DNA of 64,000 bases, from assembly GCA_030770535.1 (NCBI GenBank), contig JASVEC010000028.1:248001-312000 (forward strand), in the 5' to 3' direction. Both the position numbers and the translations under genes were made by a program. Position 1 is the stretch's first letter. Every line of letters begins with the position of its first letter. Of this stretch, positions 10,513 to 21,416 are shown one piece after another. The stretch is from Batkoa obscura. Lineage: Eukaryota > Entomophthoromycota > Entomophthoromycetes > Entomophthorales > Batkoaceae. The notes under the pieces were generated by a model. That model did not search any database. It was given only the letters and a program-made list of their open reading frames with translations, and was not told where the DNA came from.

Positions 10513-13500
10513 TTAATAAAAATTATCCAAGACCCAACTTTGTTTTTTTGAGAACAGGGTACAAAATTGGTTTACATTAAACATTTTACCATAAATAAAA
10601 AAGGGTCTAATTAACTTTTTAACATTCGAATTTGATGGGAGCCATTCAGTGTTTTCCAAAAATAAAATTTGTTGTTGAAATTGACCATTGATAATAATCC
10701 TCAATTTATCATACCTTAAGTGATACTCTTGATCATTGTGTATTTTTTCATTTTGAAATTTAATTAAAAAGTAGCTAAAGCTTCTAACCGAACGATACTT
10801 AATTTTATATTTTAATATTGCTGCAAATTCTTCTAAGTTAATAGTAGTATGTAATTTGGTTGCCAATAAATTATCTTCAAGATCTTTAATGATGCTTATA
10901 TATCTTTGCTTCTTTAATAGCAGTATTTCGTTGACTTCTTTTTCAATCAAGTTTGACATATAATTATATTTAAGTTTATCTTTGTACTCTGGTAAACAAT
11001 AATTAATGTATCTTCCTTCTACTATTGCTTTTCTTCGGATTTCATTATCTCGATGTAAATAACTTTGATGCAAGATTGAAAATTGTTGTTCAATTGAGAA
11101 TGCGCCTAACCAAGTATCAATATTATTTTTATTAAGTTGGCTGCTATATTTTTTCATCTCATTTAAATCTTGCTTAATAATCAAATTTGTATCAATAGTG
11201 AATAAATCAATTAAACTCAATAACATGTTAACATCTTGCTTTATATAGCTTTTAGTATCTTTTATGAAATATTTTGTTGCTTCAGATAACTTATAGTTTG
11301 CTTCATCGAACCCAAACAATGGTAAATCACTGTAGTCTATTTCGTTTTCTTTATTGTCGTCTATTCCTTCAACTCCTTTAAGCATTTTTATATAGGCTGA
11401 ATAATTCAATTGTTTCCTTCTGTTTACTCTTTCAATTTCTTTTTTAGTTTCCCATTCTTCAAATACATCATTAACATCTTTATCTAAATTAATATTCATC
11501 AATTCAATTAAATCATTTCCATATCTAGGCTGAAACCAATCCACATTCAATCTTCTTCTTATACTTTCTTCAAGCAGCTCATCTTTGACCTGCTTCAAAG
11601 TATCAAAGAAATCTTCCTTTGAGATATCATTCAAATGAACTGCACACAATAGCCTCATTAGAAACAATGAATTATCCGGGATAATGTCGATAGTTCTATT
11701 TAAGGCGTTATTTTTATAATCTTTAAACTTTTCGATGGTATCCTCTTGTATACTTGTTTGAAATGGAAATTGATAAACTTGTAAACAAGTTTCAAACAAC
11801 AATTTAAGGACAAATAAATTATGCTCTGTGTTACTCGACAGATAGTTTTCAAAACATTTTGACAATACCATAAATGGTATCACTTTCAATTCCGACCCAG
11901 ATCCCCCAATAATAGATAAAGTAGTCATCCATGCCAATATAGGTCTTGATCTCCTTGATGAAATTTCCCAATGCTTTGGATGTAAATATAATGGTAAAAT
12001 GGCATTGATCTTTTCATTCCTTAAACCTGAAGTGACAAAGGAATCCAACAACGTATTGAAACCCCCATGTACCAAATCATCCTCCAAATTTTGTACTTGT
12101 ATTTTATAAGTTAACATCTCCATAAACGTATCCACACTCATAAATGTGGAGCTTATATCTAAGATGTTAATCTTACTTGGATCAAAGATCGTAGAATCAT
12201 TACGCCCAACCAATAAACCCAAACCTATACAATCTCCAGATTCCAATGCTTCTATTAAGTTCACTCTACTAAAAGCGCATTTTGTATTCTCCAATAAAGT
12301 ACTATTTATTTCTTTATGCAGCTCTGTATTATTAATTAACTGTGATAGTTCTGTTATCCTCTTCTCATTTCTTTCAATCCTCCTAATATTTTTACCCATC
12401 CTTTTAAATATGGCTTTTTTACCTTTGTTATTCACTGAAATGCTGTCTGGCGTTAGAGTCCTCCATTGAGCTATTCTATCATGGTTCAGTTGGTTATTTC
12501 TATATTGCAATACATTATGTTCTAATTTCTTGGCCAGTCTCTTAACATGTAAAATTTTATTACGTACCAATTTCCGGCTTTCTACCTTGGATTTACCAAT
12601 AGTTTGAAAATTGGCATCCAAAAGTCGATTAATCTTATCTAAAGTTCGATGTATATCATCTAATTCTTCATTGATTAATGGCTTCACCTTAAAATCAAAC
12701 ACCTGCTTTGCTATCGTTTTAATCTCAAGTTCAATAAAGGTACTATGAATAAACTGATAATGGCCACTTAAATCATCTTTAAAATACTGTTTACATTTTA
12801 TACTACTGATGGGCATAAAAAGCTCTTTTTTCTTTTCATTAGTCTGTTTAATAAATAATATCATCTCATCATTACTGTATTTATCCTTTTTAATAGTTAA
12901 ATAGCTATCTAAATTCGTTATAGTTTGTAGATGTTGATGTAAGCGATTTCCAATAAAAAATTCCACTTTTGTTATCCCTATATAATCAATGACTGAATTA
13001 ATACTCTCTTTTATACTAGATAAATCGGGTACAAACTGTAAAATACCTCCTTGAGTGCCACTTAATAATAAATAATTTAAAAATAAGTTATTGTAGTTGG
13101 ATGAAAACGTGATACAGCTGATACTTAAACTAAGATTTTCTTTAACATTAATTAGATCTTTGAACTCATCCATAATATATAAACTTGGATTATTATTATG
13201 CTCATTTCCGTTAGTAAATATCAGCCCACTTGAAACCTCGTCATCCCATATATTTTCTTGAATGAAGCTAAAAAATCTTCGAATACTTAACCTGAAACTC
13301 GAACTTTTATTCTCTGTACAGCTCTCAATCACCTTAACGATATCAGTTAGCTGACATTGCATCAAAAAAAATACCCTCACACTCCCTTCACAAACAAAAA
13401 TAATATCTCTCACATACAAATAAACCTCAGAAATGAAATCAATAATATATCTTTTGGTAAGTAATAACTCAATCGCGCTCATCCCAGTATCCAAAACAAT

Positions 13501-13707
13501 GAAAATAATCCTTGTTGGTATGTTCTTTTGACATAATGGTGTTAGTATGTGATAATCAATTTTTAGCTTGATTCCTATCTCTTCTGAATTTAAAATGATA
13601 TATTCACCCATTATTTTTATCTCTGGCTTCCTCAATATCAAACTATCTTTCCCTGTTTCTTCTTTATTTTGATATGTAATATTTATATCAGTCATTTGAT
13701 TATACAA
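10513..13707 (-). CDS. Large protein with degenerate von Willebrand A-like domain
   Basis: A single exon encodes 1064 aa. The N-terminal region resembles a vWA fold: strand RIIFIVLDTGMSA at about 66-78 sits where the metal-binding DxSxS loop belongs, and a later strand-loop reads GLIFTNGNEHNNN. The middle (about 340-460) is a basic helical region with many Arg/Lys. A well-conserved block follows (EALESGDCIGLGLLVGRNDS, then FMSVDTFMEMLTYK and the HWEISSRRSRPILAWMTTL region). I recall this arrangement in large vWA proteins of unknown role from amoebae, oomycetes and some fungi. The MIDAS residues are altered (D-T-G-M-S; N in place of the second Asp), so metal binding is doubtful. No signal peptide or membrane segment is seen, so a cytosolic scaffold is most likely. 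Confidence 0.65.
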   Translation of the reverse strand: MYNQMTDINITYQNKEETGKDSLILRKPEIKIMGEYIILNSEEIGIKLKIDYHILTPLCQKNIPTRIIFIVLDTGMSAIELLLTKRYIIDFISEVYLYVRDIIFVCEGSVRVFFLMQCQLTDIVKVIESCTENKSSSFRLSIRRFFSFIQENIWDDEVSSGLIFTNGNEHNNNPSLYIMDEFKDLINVKENLSLSISCITFSSNYNNLFLNYLLLSGTQGGILQFVPDLSSIKESINSVIDYIGITKVEFFIGNRLHQHLQTITNLDSYLTIKKDKYSNDEMILFIKQTNEKKKELFMPISSIKCKQYFKDDLSGHYQFIHSTFIELEIKTIAKQVFDFKVKPLINEELDDIHRTLDKINRLLDANFQTIGKSKVESRKLVRNKILHVKRLAKKLEHNVLQYRNNQLNHDRIAQWRTLTPDSISVNNKGKKAIFKRMGKNIRRIERNEKRITELSQLINNTELHKEINSTLLENTKCAFSRVNLIEALESGDCIGLGLLVGRNDSTIFDPSKINILDISSTFMSVDTFMEMLTYKIQVQNLEDDLVHGGFNTLLDSFVTSGLRNEKINAILPLYLHPKHWEISSRRSRPILAWMTTLSIIGGSGSELKVIPFMVLSKCFENYLSSNTEHNLFVLKLLFETCLQVYQFPFQTSIQEDTIEKFKDYKNNALNRTIDIIPDNSLFLMRLLCAVHLNDISKEDFFDTLKQVKDELLEESIRRRLNVDWFQPRYGNDLIELMNINLDKDVNDVFEEWETKKEIERVNRRKQLNYSAYIKMLKGVEGIDDNKENEIDYSDLPLFGFDEANYKLSEATKYFIKDTKSYIKQDVNMLLSLIDLFTIDTNLIIKQDLNEMKKYSSQLNKNNIDTWLGAFSIEQQFSILHQSYLHRDNEIRRKAIVEGRYINYCLPEYKDKLKYNYMSNLIEKEVNEILLLKKQRYISIIKDLEDNLLATKLHTTINLEEFAAILKYKIKYRSVRSFSYFLIKFQNEKIHNDQEYHLRYDKLRIIINGQFQQQILFLENTEWLPSNSNVKKLIRPFFIYGKMFNVNQFCTLFSKKQSWVLDNFY

Positions 13708-14440
13708 AAGAGATAAAAGTTCTATAATCTGAATTAGAATTAAATTGTTGTTCTTTGCAAATTTTGGTTTTATAAAGAGAATTTTAATTAATTGGAAGCA
13801 TTAACTCAGTTTTATTCAACACTGTAGGCTCTAAGATAAGTTTTAAATATAATGCTACCTTTAGGCGATAAAGTGTTATAAATATAGTATATGAAAATAT
13901 GGTATTGGCTTAAAGAGTTAATATATGGGTTGAGAGTTTATCAATTAAAATATTTCTTATATGACGTTAGCTACGTTTTAACTTTTTAAATTTTACTTAT
14001 ATTAATAAACTACTTTATAATACCCCGTCTTTGTTTCTTGCTATAGATAATAAATTAAAGGGTACAGGTTTTATATTCTAGATATTATACTGGAAGTAAT
14101 TTTTATTTAAAAGTTTTAAAAAATGTTTCCTAAGAAAAGATATAATGAATATTTATTATTTCACTTCACATTTAACCATTTACAAAATAGCTTACAGTTA
14201 GAATAAACTCTTTATCATCTATTCAAGACACATACAATAAAAATTAAACCAGTTATATCACTTGTCTCGCTAAAGGTGATATCTTCTTGCGATTTCCAAG
14301 GCAACTTCAAAGTTCTACTCGAAATGAGCTCTCACTAAATAAATTAAACAAACTGATGCTAAATCATAAATCTCTCAAAGGTGTTTAAGGTAATAAACAT
14401 ATACATAAACAAACTGTCTACGACTACCTTGACTACAAGC
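13708..14440. other. Intergenic
   Basis: AT-rich gap between two minus-strand genes. No open frame, repeat or RNA gene was recognised. Confidence 0.55.
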
Positions 14441-15149
14441 TCAATACGTCTCATTTTTACTACACTTAACTTTGGCAAGCTCATTCGTTAGCTGTTGAAT
14501 CTGCTCTTCTAGCAGACTCACCTTTTCACAGCATTCCGAATGCTGGTTTTCACTCTAAAAAGGCAAAAATTAAGACAAGTTAATTAGTAATCTCAATAAA
14601 CAAACTTACATTCATCTGCTGAATATGAGCAAAAACATGAAACAAACGGAACATCTTATATAACCTAAAGATAATAACTGCTGTAGCAGTAGCGGGTGCA
14701 TGCTCCATAAGCAATACATACAAAGCAATATCAGACACCACTGAGAAAGTTAAGATGATAAAATCTGCAATTTTGACCCAATTGTCAAAGTAGTATTTGA
14801 ATCCTTTGACTAGATAGACCTTTATAAATATTTCCACAAAAAAAATGAAAGGGAAGACCCAAGAGATGTAGAACAAAATTTTGTTTGCAAGTAGAGTTTC
14901 AGGTTGATTATAAGTGACTATAGATAAAAGGTTAGCTATTTTTTATGCAATAAATGCTTTTCGATTACCTAATACTAAACCTATGGCTAACAAGCTTATA
15001 TCCAGAAATACGATACCGATGATAGTATAGTGGTATTTTTTAGTCTTAAAATATTTATTTAACCTATAGCTCCAATTGGTTTCCTCTTTATTATAAGTGT
15101 TTTGTTCCAGTTTGGCTAAGTTGACAGTATTTAAAGACTCGGTAGACAT
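14441..15149 (-). CDS. Hv1-type voltage-gated proton channel (3 exons)
   Basis: Spliced from 15149-14969, 14917-14610 and 14554-14441, giving exactly 200 aa in frame; intron 1 has a GCTAAC branch site. It encodes a lone voltage-sensor domain with no pore helices. S1 carries Asp50 (VFLDISLLAIG), equivalent to the selectivity Asp112 of human Hv1. S2 has Phe86 and Glu89 (FFVEIFIKV). S3 has Asp112 (IADFII). S4 has charges at 145, 148 and 151 (FRLYKMFRLFH). A cytosolic heptad segment (EKVSLLEEQIQQLTNELAKV) follows, as in dimeric Hv1. S4 differs from the RxWRxxRxxN signature: Tyr for Trp, Lys for the second Arg, His for Asn. It should extrude protons from the cytosol upon depolarisation. An unusual member, but the family call is firm. 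Confidence 0.85.
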
Positions 15150-16174
15150 TTTGTAGTAATTAGCAAGAAAAATACTTGTTTTATATTATCAATTGATCAT
15201 TTCAGCCTCCTTTATATATCATTTTCAATGATTTTGATGATATTATCTTTCCACACACAGATTTAAAGTTTAGAATCTTCTATATTAAAATTTACTGTTT
15301 TAAGCTTTTGGTTGCTAACGTTTTTCTTAGCACCTCTCCATTATAAATGATTTCAATTGCTGAACTGTTTTTTAATCAGCATGATATTGTTAATCGAAGC
15401 TAAACATGGTTAAGAAATAGTCACTTCCCCTTGCTAAATTTGTATCTTGAAAAGAAATGAGCGCTGAGTTGGAATGAGTAAAGTGTTTGCAGAAAATAAG
15501 TATAAAAATGCTACATTTCTGTTCGTATTTTAATCTAGTACAAACTTGCTTCTTCTAACCTTCTCTTTTTCTACTTATCAATTAAATAATTTTTCAGTTA
15601 AATACTTATTGTATAGTCATAATTTTCTGATTATGTAACTTACTTTCATGTTTCTAATCTACACATAGAAATCTGTGTATAAAAGTAATGAACTAATTTC
15701 AGCGCAAAGCAGGTGTTTTTTGTATATTTCAATTTAATTAATATTAATACAAGCAAAGTATTGAAATTTTAAACTAAACAATGTACATAAATAGATTAAT
15801 TAAAAATAGCCCAGTTAATCAATTATTTAAAATAGAAGGGATGTAAATATATTTTTACATTGTTTTTAAACAGTTTGTGTAAGAGAAGTATGTATTGATT
15901 GCATGGAAAACAAGATTATTTTGAGTGCAAGCTTAACCTGAGGTTTTTTAAATAGCTTGATCGGATACTAATTAATTAACTACAAACTTATGTGTAAAAC
16001 GAAAATACTCATTTTGGTTGAAATCGTACCATATCAACTATAATTTATAATAAAACCATTGCTTCAAGTTAATTTGTAGTAAATTTGAATTAAAATTTTT
16101 ATTTTTAAACTTTTCTAAAATAAATACTAAAATAGACTAAAAAATTAGGAGGAGAAAAATAAAAAGCAAGGCAT
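15150..16174. other. Intergenic, promoter of the proton-channel gene
   Basis: A 1-kb AT-rich gap. The stretch before 15150 should hold the channel promoter. No repeat family or open frame was recognised. Confidence 0.5.
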
Positions 16175-17542
16175 TTAAACAGGGGATAGCGCGGCAGATT
16201 CACAAGACCAATAAGCATTGATAGATTGATCCGAAGCATTGATATTTAAATTTAATTTGTTAATTTTGGCATGTTGTTGAATCCAGTTTTCTGTCCTTTT
16301 TTCAACAGATAGTTTTTCAATCTCAATTTCATCAAATGAACTTTTTTTACTGCTAATTACAGGTGGTGAACCCGATAACGTAGTCACAAAATCTTCCTCC
16401 CCCTCTTCGTTGGACTTGACTTGTGTACCATCACTTTCACTTATTCCACTGTCTTCAGCTATCATTTTTTCAACTTGGATCTTGGGCGTAACTTGATTCA
16501 TTTCACTTAAAGTGCTTTTAATAATAGTTTCGTTCATCGACATATTATCATTCTTATAATTATTTATTATACAATTAGATTGTTTTTTAGTTTGGTAGCG
16601 CACTGGATCTTTTTGTTTCTTTTTAATAAAGTAAGGGATTGACTTGACTTCCTTGATTAATTCATTGATAGTAATCCTTCTCAATGGATTGATACATAAC
16701 ATTTTGGTTACTAGTTTATGGCCATAATCACTCAATGGAAACATTTCCTTTAATAAGTTTGGATTAAAGATATATTCTAAAAATGCTTGATCTTCAGTGG
16801 AAGCTCTTTTCCATGGGTTTCTACCAAAACATAAGTTTAAGAAGATAATTCCTAAAGACCAAATATCGGCTGCGGAGGTGCAATAGTACATATTGGCCTT
16901 ATTTTTATTCTTTGGTTTATGTGCTTCTGGCGCCATATAAAAGCAGGAGCCACAACCATATTCTTTACTCCAAATAGAGCGTGTAGCCAATCCAAAATCA
17001 GCTATCTTAATTTTGCAATCTTGATCTAATAAGATGTTTTCTGGTTTTAGATCTCGATGGTAGACCCCTCTTGAATGACAAAAGTCTGTAGCATTTAAAA
17101 TCCCTAAAAATAAGTTTCTGACAAGCTCATCCCGATTAGTAGGTTTATTGTCATTGATATCAGGCTCGATCTCATCCTCTGAACAATTGGTAATATTTCC
17201 AATTGTTATAGCGTCATAAAGGTCTCCACCTTTGCAATACTCTAATCCTATATATATAGTGTTTTCTAATTCAATCACAAATTCTAAACTAACTACAGAA
17301 GGGTGCCAGCTAACCATACGATGGATCGAAATCTCTTCGCAAATTTGAGGTCTCAACGCATTTTTGGCTAAAGTTTTTACTGCAAATAAAGTGTAGGGCT
17401 CATTCACCATCTGTGCTAAATATACCGCTCCACATGACCCGCGTCCTACAATATCTACTAATTCATACTCAACCTGTTGTTTACGGGTAGTGTGTCTTAA
17501 TCGGCTACCAATTTTACTATATTCTTCAGCTGTATATTCCAT
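16175..17542 (-). CDS. Ser/Thr protein kinase, Ran1/VHS1/SKS1-like
   Basis: 455 aa, single exon. The kinase domain spans about 27-310. The glycine loop is G33-R-G-S-C-G38 (GRGSCGAVYLA), the ATP lysine is K56 (FAVKTLAKN), the catalytic loop is HRDLKPEN, the metal loop is DFGLATR and the activation segment ends in MAPEAHKP. A short acidic insert (EDEIEPDINDNKPTNRDE) precedes helix E. The pattern YHRDLKPENILLDQD, then GCGSCFYMAPEA and PWKRASTEDQAF, is typical of the fungal Ran1/VHS1/SKS1 group, regulators of meiosis, nutrient response and the cell cycle. The C-terminal 145 residues are low-complexity, Ser/Glu-rich and probably regulatory. All catalytic residues are intact. Confidence 0.88.
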   Translation of the reverse strand: MEYTAEEYSKIGSRLRHTTRKQQVEYELVDIVGRGSCGAVYLAQMVNEPYTLFAVKTLAKNALRPQICEEISIHRMVSWHPSVVSLEFVIELENTIYIGLEYCKGGDLYDAITIGNITNCSEDEIEPDINDNKPTNRDELVRNLFLGILNATDFCHSRGVYHRDLKPENILLDQDCKIKIADFGLATRSIWSKEYGCGSCFYMAPEAHKPKNKNKANMYYCTSAADIWSLGIIFLNLCFGRNPWKRASTEDQAFLEYIFNPNLLKEMFPLSDYGHKLVTKMLCINPLRRITINELIKEVKSIPYFIKKKQKDPVRYQTKKQSNCIINNYKNDNMSMNETIIKSTLSEMNQVTPKIQVEKMIAEDSGISESDGTQVKSNEEGEEDFVTTLSGSPPVISSKKSSFDEIEIEKLSVEKRTENWIQQHAKINKLNLNINASDQSINAYWSCESAALSPV

Positions 17543-18849
17543 TTTACAATTAGTTGAAATAAAATAAAATTATGTTTAATGAGAGTATATGTTTAATAAA
17601 TGAGTTTTATGAATGTCAATTAATATATCAAAGATAAATTGAGTTATATCAATAGACTCTAATTATAAGATGCTAAACTATACTGTAATACTATAATATG
17701 TAAAGATTAAAAAACCAAATTTCTATTAGTTCTTCTTTTATACTTTCTTTATAGCTAGTTGATCTCTTGGTATTATTAATTTTTAAACTCTTTCTTTTAG
17801 TTACCACCCTTTTAAATTAAATTTAGTTGATCTCATCTCTAGCTTTTAATGCTTAGTTCTTTTTGTTAAATTCTAATTTTAAACTTTTATTAACTTTAAC
17901 TGAATTTGGTAAACTTAAAAAGTTGCTTGATTTTATTTTTTTCAAATTCAAGTTGGCATTTAAAATTTCTATTAGTTTAAAACTTGAAATTTTGGTTAAA
18001 GTGCTTATAAATATTGTAAAAAAATTGTTTTAATAAATAAAAAAAAGAGTTATAAAGAGTGAATAATAGAGTATAAAGATATTAAATAATAATAATAATG
18101 GATAATGGTGATTTGTTGCACTACAAAACTTGTGCAAATCGAATAGAGAATTTTCAATTAAAAACTCACAAATATAACAATGATTTTTACAAATAAATTT
18201 AAATAGTAACTTGATAAACAAACTTAATAAGAATTTAAAAATACAAATATAAATTAAATTAGATATAAATAGTTAAGTTTAATATCTCATTTTTATACTT
18301 ACTTCATTCATTTGATTTTAATTAATTTTAATGCTTAGAACAAAAATCATTAGTTTTTACTTTTTTAAGTAGTAAAAGCGCAGAATTTTATCTTTAGTAA
18401 AAATTTCATTCTAAAAATACGATTTTTTTATTAAATTTTTATAGTTTGAATAAATACTACACAATTTGAATCATTTTGTTTTATTAGCATGTAAATTGAT
18501 TATATTGCTTCATTTATTTAATTATTTTCGTTGTAGTTAAATTCATTCAAGTGCGCTCCAGAAGAATCCAGATTACACTTAACTTTAACTCGACAACAGT
18601 AGTGTCTTTATCAAAAAAACCTAATGGCAATCAGTCACTTGTTAAAATTTCAAGTTCGAATCATGAGCATTTTTCAAAAATTATCAAGTAGCCCTTTATG
18701 CAGCTGTCTTCTATTTTTTTAATTCAGTTTGGGAGATACAAGCTTGAATTCTTAATTTTAGTAGAGCTTTATTCCCAATTCCTTTACAGTTGGTTGATTC
18801 ACCTCAAATTAAAAATAAATAGCGATATTTTTTAAAATCAGCTATTTGA

Positions 18850-18889
18850 TTGTTGATTTTTTAGTGTTTGCTGTTTAAAAAATCAACAA
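18850..18889. repeat. Perfect 14-bp stem hairpin
   Basis: TTGTTGATTTTTTA at 18850-18863 is followed by its exact complement at 18876-18889, with a 12-nt loop. It lies far from both flanking genes, so it is not an obvious 3'-end signal. Confidence 0.7.
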
Positions 18890-19475
18890 TTTGCATTGAA
18901 GCTTGTAATGCTAAACTAAAAGACTATTTATAAATAAATGTAATCTGGTATGCTACCATTTTGATTATTATTATTGCTAGTACCTTTCTCTTATATTTAT
19001 AATCCAAAATCATTAATGAGTAAATATCTTTTAAAATTAAAATTAAAATTAAAAATAGAAACTTTAAAATAAAAGAACTAAAACTGAGAATCTTTGGTTC
19101 ACATTTTAAATTTGATAGTATAAGAGCGATTTATCAGTGAAATTGAGGTAAGTTAATAAGAAAAAACTAGTTCAAATCAATTTACAAACTATTTTGTTAA
19201 AATGTGGCAAAAATTACTAATTCAAAATTTTAGCGTAGTTTTACTGAAACTTTAGGTCCAATTTTTATTTAAGATAAACTGTTCGCTATTTTCAATTCGA
19301 AGTAAGCCAGCTGTATCCCTCCAGAGGTTTTTTTGTTTATTTAACTATTTTTGTAAGTGTTTTTTCAAATAAAATGGGTTTCTATTTTATAAGGCTGATA
19401 AAGTTATGTGCTAATCAAAGCATAATATTAAAGGCTTATTATTTCTCATTTACCTTAAATTTCATAGGTATGGTA

Positions 19476-19572
19476 TGGGGGTATTTTTTTTGACTTCATC
19501 ACTTTTTCCATCTTTTAAGTGCTATTTGAGCGGAAAAATTGTTAGTGAAATTCTTACACAAATACATCCCCG
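19476..19572 (-). mobile_element. MITE copy 2 (TGGGGATGT family)
   Basis: Reverse-orientation copy. It begins TGGGGGTATTTTTTTT after TA, contains GTGCTATTTGAGCGGAAAAA and ends ACATCCCCG before TA. Confidence 0.85.
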
Positions 19573-20126
19573 TATGGTTTACAAAAAAATTCAAAAACTT
19601 TAGAACTTTAAAATCAGACTATATACAGCTGTTAAAATACAAATCTGCAGTGGCTAACTACTCATTTTAAGATAAAATTTTAGTCATTAAGCTATAAATC
19701 GAGTGATTATACAGCCTATTAGTTACAAAAATCATTGCTAATCATTGCACAATTGCGCTTAACAGTTGTATTAACTTGACTACACTAAATATTTTGAGAT
19801 GAATTCTCTTATAATTTATTATATGAACTGAATTTAAAGCCATTCTTTAAAAAATGACCAAATTTTTGGCTGATGAGATCATCAAACAAGTTTAAACTAA
19901 TAAATTATGGGATTTCATATTAAACGCCATAAGAGGTTAGTTGACTGAGTGATGTAATAATTTATCCGATGTAAAGTTAATACTATAATATTAAAATAAA
20001 GCATTGTGCGTATAATATAATTTTATTAAGTATTATGTTGGTTGGTTTATTAATAAGTTACGTATTTAAATTTTACTGACTAAATAGCCAAAATTATTTT
20101 TCATCACCTAAGTTTTAACCTATAAA

Positions 20127-21416
20127 TTATTCCTTAACTAAAAAGAGGGTATGTTGACCACCGGATGCTACTTTTAGGACTTTCTTAGTAGAAAGAGCCT
20201 CAATAGCCTTTGGAGTTTCTTGGTCTTCTTCAGAACCATGTCCTAAAGCAAAGGATTCGCCGAATCCCCAAGCGCTAGCCTTTTGATCAGTAGTTACAGC
20301 GAAAGATTGATTTGAGCCACAGATAACACCTGCGGCAGTGCCACCAACTGGGATTTCAGTAAGGGTCTCAACTGCGGCCTTGCTGCCATCCTCACTCTTT
20401 ACAACACTTGGATGGTCTTTTGGTAATCCAAGCTGAGAAGAGTCAGTACGACCGACACCGTATACTTTACCTCCACCTAAAGCTAAAGTATGGTGCTCAC
20501 CACCAGAAAGTTCAGTGATATTATTTCCAGTAAGTCCATGACTAAGAGTAGGTTTTTCAATTTTTTCACCAGCAAGATAACCCTTGGATACAATAGCGCA
20601 TTGATTATAGTTGTTCATGCCCCAAGAATATACTCTTCCAGTCTTTTCACGAGCGAATGAATGATAACCACCAGCAAAGATGTTAACAATATTTTTAACT
20701 GGGAGTGGATTAAGCTTTAAAGATTTTTCCTCACTAGAGATATTCTTACTGTCGTATTCCTTAAATCCGCATTGGGAAGCTTTGTTATCACCAACGGTAT
20801 ATACCTTTCCTTTGGTAGTTAAAACAACCAAGTGATTATTACCAGCGACTACTTTGACAACCTTAGTTGATGGGGTACCTACCTCAATCTTTAATGGAGT
20901 CTTTTGGATATGTTTCTTATTTTCAATGAAGCCTAAAACACCATTTGGATTCCTAAAAGTGCCCCAAGCATATAAATTACCTTCAGAAGTAACACAAGCA
21001 GTAATAGAGTCACCAGCAGCAACTTGAACGACTTTGATATCTTCACCAAGGGTAACTAAAGCAGGTTCCCATTCGTCACCTTCTCTACCAAGAGCACCTT
21101 CGTCATTACATCCCCAAGAATATAATTGACCCTTATCATTAATAGCTAAAGAATGTAATCCACCAGCAACGAGCTCAACAATATTAGTTAACTTTTTGAT
21201 TTGGAATGGTTTTTTTCTTTCGATAATGTCTTCACCTAACCCAAGTTGAGAACAGTCACCTTGACCGCAAATAAAAACCAACCCAGTTTCTGTGTTAAGG
21301 GAAGGAATAGGGTTTAATGAAGCAACAGCTTTACCGGGAGTGCGACCACGTCCCCTCTTAACTGTTGGCTTAGGGGAAGCTTCGGTTTCACTTGTTTTAC
21401 CATTAGGACGTTTCAT
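20127..21416 (-). CDS. RCC1: RCC1, Ran guanine-nucleotide exchange factor
   Basis: 429 aa, single exon, about the size of human RCC1 (421) and yeast Srm1/Prp20 (482). It should load Ran with GTP on chromatin. A basic N-terminus (KPTVKRGRGRTPGKA) provides nuclear import and DNA contact. Seven RCC1 blades follow, marked by G-x-x-H-[ST]-x-[AV]-L and W-G repeats: FICGQGDCSQLGLGED, AGGLHSLAINDKGQLYSWG, CNDEGALGREG, NHLVVLTTKGKVYTVG, GGYHSFAREKTGRVYSWG, GGEHHTLALGGGKVYGVG, GFGESFALGHGSEED, and ASGGQHTLFLV closing the propeller. Codon choice is richer in G and C than in neighbours, which fits a well-expressed gene. No introns. Upstream sequence turns sharply AT-rich. Confidence 0.93.
   Translation of the reverse strand: MKRPNGKTSETEASPKPTVKRGRGRTPGKAVASLNPIPSLNTETGLVFICGQGDCSQLGLGEDIIERKKPFQIKKLTNIVELVAGGLHSLAINDKGQLYSWGCNDEGALGREGDEWEPALVTLGEDIKVVQVAAGDSITACVTSEGNLYAWGTFRNPNGVLGFIENKKHIQKTPLKIEVGTPSTKVVKVVAGNNHLVVLTTKGKVYTVGDNKASQCGFKEYDSKNISSEEKSLKLNPLPVKNIVNIFAGGYHSFAREKTGRVYSWGMNNYNQCAIVSKGYLAGEKIEKPTLSHGLTGNNITELSGGEHHTLALGGGKVYGVGRTDSSQLGLPKDHPSVVKSEDGSKAAVETLTEIPVGGTAAGVICGSNQSFAVTTDQKASAWGFGESFALGHGSEEDQETPKAIEALSTKKVLKVASGGQHTLFLVKE

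Larger units (their letters stand above)
17543..20126. other. Intergenic, 2.6 kb, with hairpin and MITE
   Basis: AT-rich gap between two minus-strand genes. It contains a perfect 14-bp hairpin at 18850-18889 and MITE copy 2 (19476-19572). A short open frame at 18030-18221 has no gene-like features. Confidence 0.55.

Noticed and set aside
18030-18221. Minus-strand 63-aa frame
   Set aside because: Composition is that of random AT-rich DNA; no promoter, leader logic or conserved motif.
18651-18670. tRNA-like T-arm (CAAGTTCGAATCATG)
   Set aside because: The stem does not pair properly and no acceptor, anticodon or D-arm could be fitted upstream. A similar fragment at 40713-40732 (GAGAGTTCGACTCTTC) fails likewise. 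No tRNA was called.
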